DNA of 64,000 bases from Pampus argenteus (lineage: Eukaryota > Chordata > Actinopteri > Scombriformes > Stromateidae), in NCBI GenBank assembly GCA_036937835.1, contig CM072874.1:17249001-17313000 (forward strand). Reading direction: 5' to 3'. A program made the position numbers and the translations under genes. This document shows positions 11,941 to 21,004 of the stretch, piece by piece. The notes beneath the pieces were generated by a model that searched no databases, had not been told where the DNA came from, and saw nothing but the letters and a program-made list of their open reading frames with translations. Every line of letters begins with the position of its first letter. Positions within the stretch are counted from its first letter, which is position 1.

Positions 11941-13045
11941 TAGATTTCATGCAATCACTCATCAGCTTCCTAATGGATGCTGTAACCATCCTACAGTAGC
12001 TGTATCATTTCACCCTTCAGCCTCAGCACATGTTGTGATTAATGAAACAGTGTTTAGATGTAGCACAAGATTTATTGTGTGTGCATGTAACAGTGAAATT
12101 GTTGTGCATAGACATTATTACAGAAAGAGACAGTGTCTGCGTTACAGAAGAGACTTAGCTATTGCCAGAGGAATACTGTATCGGCAGTGCTTGCTTATTA
12201 ATATCACTCAGTAAAGGGGGCTTATTTTAAACACTGAGCCCAGCTCTCCTACCAACATTTCCTGAAGCTTCCACACACCTGCTGTGTGCACTTGTGCTTT
12301 TCTTCAAAGCCTAACCTTCAGTATTAGTAGAATACAATGCCTTAGAGGTGATACTAATCTGAGCAGCAGCAAACATTTGCATTAGTATTCAGACCGACTC
12401 TTGGTCACATAGTTGATGCAGAATGTTGCTTGTTTTTTTCTTTTTAAAGCATTTTGTCTCTGATTCTTGATATTTCCTTGTTGTTATTATGGTAGCAGCA
12501 AATACCCTGAAGCCATTTCCTCTGTATGTATCATAGTAGCATTTAAAAACATGATGCACAGGGAAGCACATGTTGCATTTTAAACCTTTACAGCATGTCA
12601 TCAAGCGCCTCTAATAAATAATCCTAGCAACCCACATTTAAATAATTCTGTTGCACCATCCATGATTAAACCAATGCAAGCATGCATGAAAACCCTTTCA
12701 TGCTGATGTGATTGACAAGAACAATTACACTGAGTAGTTGATTGCGTATCTGTTTCTCTACATGATCATTTAATGAAAACCTTGAGCACTTGTTTGGTTT
12801 ACATATGTTTTGCTTGTATTACAGCATTCTAGTTTTTAGATCAAAGGAGTGTTTTCCCTCATCTAATCTACTGGGAAGAGCAGGGAATATTTAATAAACT
12901 TGCAGTATGTGAAACATGTAGGCAATCATCTGTAAATATCCCCATCCTTTTTTTTTTTTTTAATTCAGTTTGACTGTTGAGGTTCATCTGTCACAGTAAC
13001 CTGTTCTCCACTGCCTCCTGAAGTTCTCCCTCTTTTCTTCTTCAG

Positions 13046-13141
13046 CTCTTCCACTCCTACCCGCCAGCCATGTCTGGCCTTCCACCTGTCATACCCCCGA
13101 ACGGGCCCTTCAGCTCGCTGCAGGGCGCCTTTCAGCCCAAG
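13046..13141 (+). CDS. auts2: auts2 exon, 96 nt (LFHSYPPAMSGLPPVIPPNG)
   Basis: The acceptor cttcag ends at 13045 and the donor gtaaga begins at 13142. It encodes 32 residues starting LFHSYPPAMSGLPPVIPPNG and ending SSLQGAFQPK, directly continuing YRHS of the previous exon. Both junctions are phase 0. The exon lies only about 108 bp upstream of the next one. It belongs to the conserved AUTS2/Fibrosin core domain. Confidence 0.95.
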
Positions 13142-13249
13142 GTAAGACACACAGACACAAAACACACCTGCACATCAACACATATTACACTCTGGAAATA
13201 AGAGTTCTTCATAGTGAGTCTAATTTAATCTGTGTCTCGTGCGCTCTAG

Positions 13250-13321
13250 ACCTCTAATCCACTCGATGTGTCCACAAGACCTGGAGCCGTCCCGCACACA
13301 TTCTTACAGAAAGACCCCAGG
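13250..13321 (+). CDS. auts2: auts2 exon, 72 nt (TSNPLDVSTRPGAVPHTFLQ)
   Basis: The acceptor ctctag ends at 13249 and the donor gtaaga begins at 13322. It encodes 24 residues, TSNPLDVSTRPGAVPHTFLQ followed by KDPR. It is phase 0 on both sides and so a possible cassette exon. A 24-residue segment is missing in one annotated human AUTS2 isoform; I believe it is this exon, but that is from memory. The preceding intron is only about 108 bp. Confidence 0.94.
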
Positions 13322-13708
13322 GTAAGAACACACACACACACACACACATATCACATCATTTACAATGTAAATGTAACCTTCAGACATCCGTATGTGTTAC
13401 ATATCATTAAATCATCAGATAAAGGTTTCCAACACCAAAGTCTGTCATTTTCATGTGTTGGTTTGTAGAAAACATCACGGTGCTGCCTTCCTCTCATATC
13501 CATGTTATTTATATGCAAAGGGTTACAAGGAGGAACCCTGTATAACACCTGCGTGCTAATTACTGCCTAAATGCTTAATTTTAAAGGGAAATATTAACAT
13601 TTCAATTTGGTTCATAATGAATGCCACACAGGGAGACTAATTAATAGTGATTTGACTGACAGCAAAATGACTCAACCTCTTTTTTTTCTTTCCCTCTGCT
13701 TCCTGTAG

Positions 13709-13738
13709 CTAACAGATCCGTTTCGGCCCATTCTCAGG
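13709..13738 (+). CDS. auts2: auts2 microexon, 30 nt (LTDPFRPILR)
   Basis: A ten-codon microexon with acceptor ctgtag ending at 13708 and donor gtgagt at 13739. It encodes LTDPFRPILR, which bridges KDPR of the previous exon and KPGKW of the next and matches the AUTS2 core. The upstream tract is strongly pyrimidine-rich (tttttttctttccctctgctt), as expected for neural-regulated microexons. It is phase 0 on both sides. A (CA)n tract follows at about 13772-13806. Confidence 0.93.
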
Positions 13739-14766
13739 GTGAGTGTTCATTCCCTGCAGTCTCCTGAACCCACACACACACACACACACACACGCACACA
13801 CACACATACACAGAGAGAGAATAATAGCCATGATTCATTAAATAAAGGGTTTTGCAAACCGAGTATATAGTGTCTTTAATTAAGCGAGCGTTGCACTTAG
13901 AGGCAGAGTGTGCTAGTTAAATCCCAACAAGAAGACTCATTTCTGCAGCACACTGCAGCCTCTGCATGCGGAAATTCTGCTTTCAGACTTTGCTCGATTT
14001 TTTTAGATGTACACAATGTTGGTCGACAGTAATTCTAGTTACAAGCAAGACCATTCAGTCACTGCTGCAATTACCACTAAGGACTACGGATGGTAGACTG
14101 TATCTGTATTATGGGATTAAAGGTGCCACATATTTAGTATCAGTATGTCACATTCAGATGTCACACCATGGTATGTAAGTAACACCGTGGAATATCGTGG
14201 AATGGGAAGTATGCTGCTTTTGCATCATCTGTTGACCATGTGAGGTTCAAAGTTGCTCTGATCACTATTTTTAAATTAAAAATGTAACAGCTGTTGCAGT
14301 GTTGAACCCACTGAGATTTATCCCGACTCTGCAGTTCCTCGCCAGGCAGCTGTTTTCACTAAAAAACTCGTATAAACAATATGTACATTACCTGGCCAGC
14401 ACTGAACAGTAGACATATTTCCTTTAAGGAATTGGTGGAGACTAAAACAGAACTAAAAGGAGAGTGAAGCCTGGACTTACATTAACCAAAATAATAAGTT
14501 AATGCTGCTCTGTGTGTGTGTGTGTGTGTGTGCGCTCTATGTAAAAATGTTTCAACTTTATAAAGCCTTTACCGTGTGCCTCCGCCAAAAGAATCAACAT
14601 TGCAGGTTTAAAAATAATGTGCATTGATGATACAGCACATTAAATACAAATGAAAAACCTTGAACAAGCCGATATGAGGTATTTATTCGCTAATTCAGGG
14701 ACTTTATTATTAAGCAACAATTAAAAACTGAGGTTGTGACAATATGCTTTTGTCTTGTGCTTGCAG

Positions 14767-14838
14767 AAACCGGGGAAGTGGTGCGCCATGCACGTCCATA
14801 TCGCCTGGCAGATATACCACCACCAACAAAAAGTGAAG
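14767..14838 (+). CDS. auts2: auts2 exon, 72 nt (KPGKWCAMHVHIAWQIYHHQ)
   Basis: The acceptor cttgcag ends at 14766 and the donor gtgagg begins at 14839. It encodes the hallmark of the AUTS2/FBRSL1/FBRS family, KPGKWCAMHVHIAWQIYHHQ followed by QKVK, the most conserved block of the family (Auts2 domain). Both junctions are phase 0. I cannot assign individual catalytic or binding residues; the domain is used for protein contacts, including Polycomb components. Confidence 0.97.
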
Positions 14839-15515
14839 GTGAGGACTCATCCGACTCCTCTCTCTCTCTCTGAACAGTGCCAGATCTAGTATAAACACGG
14901 TGTTGGCTAAAACAATCCCAGCTCCATACTACTGATAAGACCTCTTCTCAGGTCTGTGTGAGTGTATACACTCAGTGTTTGATTAAAATCTTCATTATTG
15001 TCTCTCTTAAGGTGGGACAAAAGCCATAGTTTCCTTATTTACATTGTTTCTTGTACTTCTCTTCCTAAATGGTAACTCTGTGATCGTAGGAATACTGTAT
15101 AGACAGAAACTGACCTTTGTACATCATTTCCATGATTTGTGAAATTAATTCTGAGTACCACACAAATCTATTTGAATAATTAAAATGGAACAAGGCATTT
15201 TAACTGTGTTGCTTCAGCAGTCATAACCATAATCATTTCTGGAGGTTGATGATGATGGGCCCATTAAGAAAAGGAGACTGCTTTGCTCCGAGTGTAATTG
15301 AGTGTAACTTGCTGGCAGAGGGACTCTTATCCCTGGAGACTCTCAGGTTTAATTCCTGCAATAGCTTGTGTGTCCTTGAGCAAGACAACAAACACCTAGT
15401 CACTCGCATACTGTAATAAATCTAATGTAAAATACACGGCGGTACCAGTGATGCACGTTATATATTATGTAGAGGGGTTTTACATGTGTTTCTCTGTCCG
15501 TCTGGCGTCTTTCAG

Positions 15516-15657
15516 CAGCAGATGCAGGTCGACCCTCACAAGCTAGACTTTGGCCTCAAGCCTGAGTTCCTGAGTCGACCTCCGGGCCCAAGTCTCTTCG
15601 GCGCCATCCATCACCCCAGCGACCTGGCGCGGCCCGCCACACTCTTCTCTGCTGCAG
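15516..15657 (+). CDS. auts2: auts2 exon, 142 nt (QQMQVDPHKLDFGLKPEFLS)
   Basis: The acceptor ctttcag is immediately followed by CAGCAG, so two in-frame NAG acceptors are possible (QQMQ or QMQ). The donor gtgagt begins at 15658. It encodes QQMQVDPHKLDFGLKPEFLS, then RPPGPSLFGAIHHPSDLARP and ATLFSAA. The match is to AUTS2 rather than FBRSL1, whose equivalent segment reads differently after DPHKLD. It ends in phase 1 with G. Confidence 0.96.
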
Positions 15658-16022
15658 GTGAGTGCGTGTGTCACAGCTCTGGGCAAGTTAACAACAGTAG
15701 GTTTTGACATGCAGCAGTCGATCAATTCCTGCTGTTCAGAACTTTGCAAGACAGCAAAACCAAAGGATGATGAGTGAATGCATCTCTTACATCAACCAAT
15801 TACTGAACATATGTTTAACACACTACATAATCAATAAGATCCCTTAAAGTTGTTTTAAGAAACAGTTTCTAAACTAAATCAAACACCTTTGGGATTTCAA
15901 TACTTAAAACTAGTACTGATACTAATACTTTCCAAGGTCAAGAAAGAGTCTTCATGCCCAATGAACTCACAGTCAGAGGTTGATCTATGTTTTTCTGATG
16001 CCTTCCGTCTCTCCCTCCTCAG

Positions 16023-16103
16023 GTCCTACACACCCATCCGCTGGTCCCTTTGGCCATCCGCCTCACCATCCTGGAAACTTCCTCACCCCAGCATCTCACT
16101 TAG
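16023..16103 (+). CDS. auts2: auts2 exon, 81 nt (GPTHPSAGPFGHPPHHPGNF)
   Basis: The acceptor ctcctcag ends at 16022 and the donor gtaaga begins at 16104. With the split glycine it encodes GPTHPSAGPFGHPPHHPGNF and LTPASHL. It enters and leaves in phase 1, so skipping preserves the frame. The intron to the next exon is only about 85 bp. Confidence 0.94.
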   Translation, partial: VLHTHPLVPLAIRLTILETSSPQHLT

Positions 16104-16188
16104 GTAAGAGGACCCTTCAGTTCAGACCTTATCAGAGAGGAAAACTAGGATGATTATATGCATGTTAACATGTTGCGTCTGCTTCCAG

Positions 16189-16272
16189 AACCTTTCGGTA
16201 GGCCTTCATCGTTTGGAGGACTGGGATCCCTCAGTTCATCAGCCTTCGGGGGACTGGGAAATCCAGCACTAA
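16189..16272 (+). CDS. auts2: auts2 exon, 84 nt (EPFGRPSSFGGLGSLSSSAF)
   Basis: The acceptor cttccag ends at 16188 and the donor gtgagt begins at 16273. The exon encodes EPFGRPSSFGGLGSLSSSAF then GGLGNPAL, Gly/Ser-rich with phenylalanines spaced as in AUTS2. It is phase 1 on both sides. Introns on either side are about 85 and 125 bp, typical of compact percomorph genes. Confidence 0.94.
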   Translation, partial: NLSVGLHRLEDWDPSVHQPSGDWEIQH

Positions 16273-16397
16273 GTGAGTTTCAGTCTTATGAATGATACCA
16301 ATTATGGCTGGAATGATACATTAAGCCGTGCAAGTTGTTGAGATACGCATTTAACTTGTGTCCTGCTGCGCTTTTCCACGTATTGAATCCCTAACAG

Positions 16398-16638
16398 CGG
16401 CCAACTCAATGTTCGGCCATAAAGATGGCCCCAACGCACAGCAGCACTTCAACAGCAACAGTAACAACAGCCACCAGGAGCCATGGAACCGCCTGCACCG
16501 TACGCCGCCCTCCTTCCCCACGCCACCACCCTGGCTGAAGCCCGGAGACTCTGAGAGGAGCGCCTCGGTCAGCTCGCACGAGAGGGACAGAGACTCTGAC
16601 AAACGGGACTCGTTGGTCAGTAAAGACGACAAGGACAG
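16398..16638 (+). CDS. auts2: auts2 exon, 241 nt (TANSMFGHKDGPNAQQHFNS)
   Basis: The acceptor ctaacag ends at 16397 and the donor gtgggt begins at 16639. It encodes TANSMFGHKDGPNAQQHFNS, then EPWNRLHRTPPSFPTPPPWL and a basic/acidic run with DRDSDKRDSLVSKDDKDR. The FGHKDGP and EPWNRLHRTPPSFPTPPPWL motifs are strong AUTS2 markers. An Asn/Ser insertion (NSNSNNSHQ) appears longer than I expect in mammals. It is phase 1 in and phase 2 out. Confidence 0.96.
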
Positions 16639-16862
16639 GTGGGTGGTGCTCAGCAGAAGGTTGTTGCATGAGTGACGACGCTATGACTTTTTACTTTGCT
16701 CAAGAACACTGGGAGGAGATATATGTAATGTAATGAAATATTACTATGTATACTGCACATTTTAGCTTATTTTCCCCCAAAAACGTTAATTGTCACAATT
16801 AACCTATTGGACAAATGCAGAGTTACTAGTACTGATTGGGGAATTTCTCTTTGTATTTCTAG

Positions 16863-18108
16863 GGACTCAGTAGAAAAGCGTCACCCGAGCCATCCGTCAC
16901 CAGTCCCTGTCAACCCCATCAATCTCCTTGTCCACAGTCGGCCTCCCGAGCACCACAGAAACCACCTGCCCCCTGCCTCTGCAGAGCCTCAGCGGGACAA
17001 AGAGAACAAGGCCAAAGACAGGGAGAGGGAGCACTCAGATGCTTGGAAGGACAGTGGCACAGATGACCACAAGCTCAAAGACAACCAGCACAGTGACAAG
17101 GACACACCTGTCATCCACGACGGCCGAATGTCAGAGGACAAAGTGTCCAACAGAGGGACGGCGTCGCCCTACATCCGGCAGACCAGCCTGGAACGTCCCA
17201 ACGGCAGCCTGAGCAGGGAGGTCCTGGAGAAGAAGGCAGAGCTGCCGTATGAGCACCAGAAGAAGAGCAGTGAGGTGAAAGTGAAGGAGGAGAGGAAGGA
17301 GGAGCAAGATGGAGCCACAGAGAGGCCAAGTGAACACCCAACACAAGCACCCCCCACACCAAACCTCCACCCTCCCTCCTCAATGCCTATGCCCATCGGC
17401 ATGGCTGGAGTCCACCCAATCAACAGCATCAGCGGTCTGGAGAGAACTCGAGTGGTGGCCCCCTTCATGGGTATCAGCCCCATCCCAGGAGCTGACAGGT
17501 TTCCCTACCCTGCCTTCCACTGGGACCCAATGAGGGACCCCTACAGGGGCCTGGACATTCACAGACGGGACCCTCTGGCCAGGGACCTGTTGCTAAGGAA
17601 TGACCCTCTGCACCGGCTGGCAGCGCCACGCCTGTACGAGGCCGAGCGCTCCTACAGGGACCGTGAGCCTCATGACTTTAACCGTGACCACGCCCATCCT
17701 CTAGCCCTGGAGCAGAGGAGGGAGCAGGAGCGTGCCCAGCTGGAGGAGCGCGACCGCCTCAACATGCTCAGAGAGGACTACGAGCACGGGCGCCTCCACC
17801 CAGCAATGCACCATCCGGTTCTTGACGGACACCTACCCCACCCTGCCCCAGGCCTTATGGCTCCTGGACTTCCAGGCATGCATTATTCCAGGGTCAGTCC
17901 CTCAGCTGCGGCGGCAGCGGCTGCTGCTGCTGCCGCCGCTGCCCATCAGAATGGTATTCTGAATAAAACACCACCCACCGCCTCTCTGAGTGCCCCACCT
18001 CCGCTCATCCCCACACTGGGGGCCCGGCCGGGCTCACCCAGACGGACTACTCCCCTGGCCACAGATATCAGAGACAGACCGGCTCACAAAGACATTGAGG
18101 CACGATGA
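16863..18108 (+). CDS. auts2: auts2 last coding exon (C-terminal 415 codons including stop)
   Basis: The acceptor tttctag ends at 16862; the first G completes an arginine codon. Translation starts DSVEKRHPSHPSPVPVNPIN, includes a charged region with SSEVKVKEERKEEQDGATER, then HPINSISGLERTR, APFMGISPIPGADRFPYPAF, and DPYRGLDIHRRDPLARDLLL. It ends DRPAHKDIEAR with TGA at 18106-18108. Rich in Arg/Asp/Glu and His, it is largely disordered and is the second proline-rich region (PR2) end of AUTS2. A run of 13 alanines (17905-17943) after RVSPS is encoded by mixed GCN codons; I do not recall a comparable tract in human AUTS2. Confidence 0.97.
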
Positions 18109-19460
18109 GCTGAGCCTCCGCAGCCCTGTGCCTCTCTTACACTGAACTCACACCAAGCACTTAGCTTTGGGCAAAGCAAGACTGTAACATAGCTGTGAAT
18201 AACTTATGTGGGCAGAGATGTGCTCACACAATGAATTGTTTTTGTATAAAACTACAAAGACACAATAATCACAGAACAAAAAAAAAACATTTTTCAAAGA
18301 TTTTTTCCAGTTTGCTCCAGCTTTTTGTGTGCATTCAGTCTCTTGTAGAGCAAAGTGATGTGGAGTGAGAATGTACAGGTACTTTAGCACTGACAGACGG
18401 CAAAGTGTGTAGATAATGTGTACAGTCGCTGTGCTCGCTCTGTATGGATAAAAATCATGGTACAAATATGCAAAAGGGTGTTTTGAAAGCTTTACTTTGA
18501 ACAAATGTAAATAGGAGTATTTAGGCGGTGATTCAGAATGTGCTTTTTGCAAATTCCTTTTTGTTGACGCAGCTGATTAGCATTGTACCAGAGACCCCAT
18601 ATTCAACTATGCAACAAATGTCTGGGTTCCCTTTCTGAAAGCTGGTCTTCTCACCACTACTGACCAATAAAAAAAGGACAAGAAGCTGTATTCTCTCCAC
18701 AACGCAGACTTGACAAACATTGGCTCAATGCAGACAGATACAAGCTTTAACAGGGTCTGGACGTGGCAATTTGGATTAAATTAAAAGGTAACGTTTGAGA
18801 ATGATTTTCTCAAATATGATAAATTGTGGGGACAATCCTAGAAACAGTATTGCATCTCAAAAGGACTTCAGCGTAAGAAGCCAGCAGCACAAATGTTAAG
18901 ACACTTTTTTAAATTTTAATTTCATTTTTTCCTTCACTCAGTTGCCGCTAGTCTTGTTCTGGGGAGAATGCAGCACATTGAACACCATGACAGCACATTG
19001 CCCTACAGAAGGAGTGTAAAGTACATGTTTTGGAAATAGGTTCTGTTGGTTAAACAGTGTATTAAAGTGCTTTCCTAAGTTGTTGTACCTACAAAATCAA
19101 AAGACAAAAAAAGCAAGTCTAAACTATGGACAGTTTGTTTCTAACGAGCAGAGATCTATTTTAGTAGTCCACTGAAGGTTTAGTTGTGCGCTTCGAACTC
19201 TGTGATATCATGTCGTGCAGTGTTTTTTAATCCAACATAAAAATGTCCACCGGAGCCATAGTGGTTAGTCGATGCGTATTGCAAAAAGATTGTTAAATGA
19301 GAAACTTTTTTTGCTGTTTACCATGTACAGGGAAAAAAATGAAGTCTTTCTAGATCATGTACAAAAATGAGAAAAAATGAAGCGACTGAATCTTCAGCAT
19401 GCTCCTCATTTAAACTTGTGTAATGTAAATTGTGCCATGTTATTAAAAAATGTGTACTAA
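18109..19460 (+). other. auts2: auts2 3' UTR (probable extent)
   Basis: AT-rich untranslated sequence after the stop, without convincing frames. Candidate polyadenylation signals are AATAAA at 18666-18671 and ATTAAA at 19442-19447, the latter followed by a T-rich tract (cgtcttttattcc), which I favour as the main end. A further AATAAA lies at about 19562. The true end needs transcript data. Confidence 0.5.
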
Positions 19461-20156
19461 CCTCGTCTTTTATTCCTCCACTGTCATGCCTTAAACTGAG
19501 TCAACAGCCCATATTTCTCCTTGACGACCTACACTTACACACATAATGACTCCTACTGAGAATAAACTACTGGTGGGACGGACTACAACTCTCACCTATG
19601 TTCCAATTAATCTAAGTGATATCGATGTGTAGTCCACCACATTTACAAGATATAAAGATCTTATCACTTGATACACATAGAGCCACGAGATGAATCATGT
19701 CTCACATAGCTGCTGTACCAGTAGCTGATGACTCACTAGAAAACTGCTTGATAACCCTTAGAACTGTGAAAACATGCATCACATTATCATCATCAGCTAC
19801 TTTACACATCAGCAGCCTTCACTGGTGAATCATGGCATGGCATTTGTGTATTCATCAGACGATGCAGGAGTCATCGACGTTCCCATTACGCTGAATTACC
19901 GCAGCGTTCATGCACCCTTCACTGATTGATGTTTAGGTCATGTATCAATCAAATGCTGGCTCAGTCCATTACTGGTGGCTTGCCTTTAGTTCCTCCTGCC
20001 AAGTAAATGCGTCCTGCTCCTGGAACCCACGTTCATTTTCCTTTCAGTGCTGTTAGTACAGTTAGAGGGTAGTTCAGGCCTTTGACCAGGAGAGGGCGCC
20101 AACAGATAGGATACAAATCTCATAACTGCTTTAAGTCAAGAAGCAACAACTTCACT

Positions 20157-20425
20157 ATGCTGCAACTATTTCCTATTTCAATTATCGATTCATTTGAAGA
20201 TGACGTATTTGATTATTGGTTTAGTCACTAACATAGCAAAAAAAAAACCTAAAAATAAAAAAAAAGTTTCCCAGAATGGAAGATGACATTCATATCGCTT
20301 GTTTTGTCCAACATCTCAAAAACCAAAAATACTCAGTTTACTATCATGTAAATCTTAACATCTGAGTAAATGGAATCAACAATTATTATAACTATTAATT
20401 AATATTTTGATAATCAATTATCAAA
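20157..20425. mobile_element. degraded non-autonomous DNA transposon, same family as 36896-37129
   Basis: The sequence runs from tatgctgcaac to ttgataatcaattatcaaat. The inner part (gtttcccagaatgg, cttgttttgtccaaca, atactcagtttactatcat) resembles a repeat very common in spiny-rayed fish, whose ends read like ctgcaactaacgatta. Internal segments are recognisably the reverse complement of those in the copy at 36896-37129. It is diverged and has no clear target duplication. Confidence 0.55.
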
Positions 20426-20426
20426 T

Positions 20427-20600
20427 CAAGTCCATTTTAATTGTATAGCCCAATATCACAAGTTTACCTCAGAGGTCTTTACAGTCTGTACAGCAACACA
20501 TCCTCTGTCCTTAGACCCTCGATACGAAAGAGGAAAAACAGGGAATAACTCAAGAAACCTCAGAGGAGGGATTCCTCTCCCAGGACAGAAGAAACAAATG
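20427..20600 (-). mobile_element. interspersed teleost repeat, 3' end to the left
   Basis: The stretch contains atagcccaatatcacaa, acctcagaggtctttacag, acatcctctgtccttagac and gaggagggattcctctccca, which I recognise as a very abundant percomorph interspersed repeat whose tail reads aaataaaattgactt in the other orientation. A truncated second copy lies at 59281-59390. The superfamily is not certain to me. It abuts the transposon copy at 20157-20425. Confidence 0.6.
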
Positions 20601-20738
20601 ACAGCATGGATGTATAAATTATAATGGATTTATAAAATACAACAATATATACAATACAAACTGTGCATTTAATCTCAGCGTCTCTCTGTAATAACTGACT
20701 CCTTTCAGCCATGTCAGCATCTTAGAGACCATCTAGAA

Positions 20739-21004
20739 CAGTCGTTCCCAACCTGGGGGTTGCTGGGTTATTCAAAGGGGTCTTGAGGTGATAAGACAGG
20801 ATGAGATGTGTGTGTGTGTGTAAGTGTGTGTGTGTAATCTCTTCTTTATTTCTTGTGGATTTCTATATTTTAAAAGTTATTCATATACAACTAAATAAGT
20901 CTTCGCCCCAGAGCTGCAAGTTTATTTGATTAATCTATTATATAATCAATCTGGTAGACAGTTTTCACAGGCAGGTCACAGGCCAAGAAGGTTTAGAACC
21001 GCTG
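20739..21004. mobile_element. hAT-like non-autonomous element with imperfect terminal inverted repeats
   Basis: The left end reads CAGTCGTTCCCAACCTGG. The reverse complement of the right end reads CAGCGGTTCTAAACCTTC, sharing 12 of the first 17 bases. The CAG starts and the ggttcccaacc-type ends resemble hAT-family MITEs of vertebrates. The length is 266 bp, with a short GT-rich tract inside at about 20809-20836. I do not see a matching 8-bp target duplication, so the insertion is old or the ends are slightly misplaced. Confidence 0.5.

Larger units (their letters stand above)
6987..19460 (+). other. auts2: auts2 gene, 3' portion (13 exons plus 3' UTR)
   Basis: This is the C-terminal part of AUTS2, a nuclear protein that joins PRC1.3/PRC1.5 Polycomb complexes, recruits P300 and CK2 and turns them into activators in neurons; a cytoplasmic pool acts on Rac1 and the actin cytoskeleton. 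Thirteen exons are joined by GT-AG introns. Exons 2-13 give one continuous frame of 873 residues after the first splice, and every junction phase agrees. The AUTS2 family also includes FBRSL1 and FBRS. The DKYPTKVDPFYRHS segment, the stretch after KPGKWCAMHVHIAWQIYHHQ, and the SSEVKVKEERKE and LKDIEAR-like tail fit AUTS2 better than its paralogues. Which teleost duplicate (a or b) this is cannot be decided from the sequence alone. Confidence 0.93.

Noticed and set aside
16807..16862. ATG at 16807 as the start of a 433-residue gene
   Set aside because: The sequence between 16807 and 16862 is intron ending in tttctag; the coding part is the last auts2 exon joined in phase to 16638.
16928..17562. 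Overlapping frames on both strands in the last auts2 exon
   Set aside because: They are shadows of the GC-rich coding exon in other frames.
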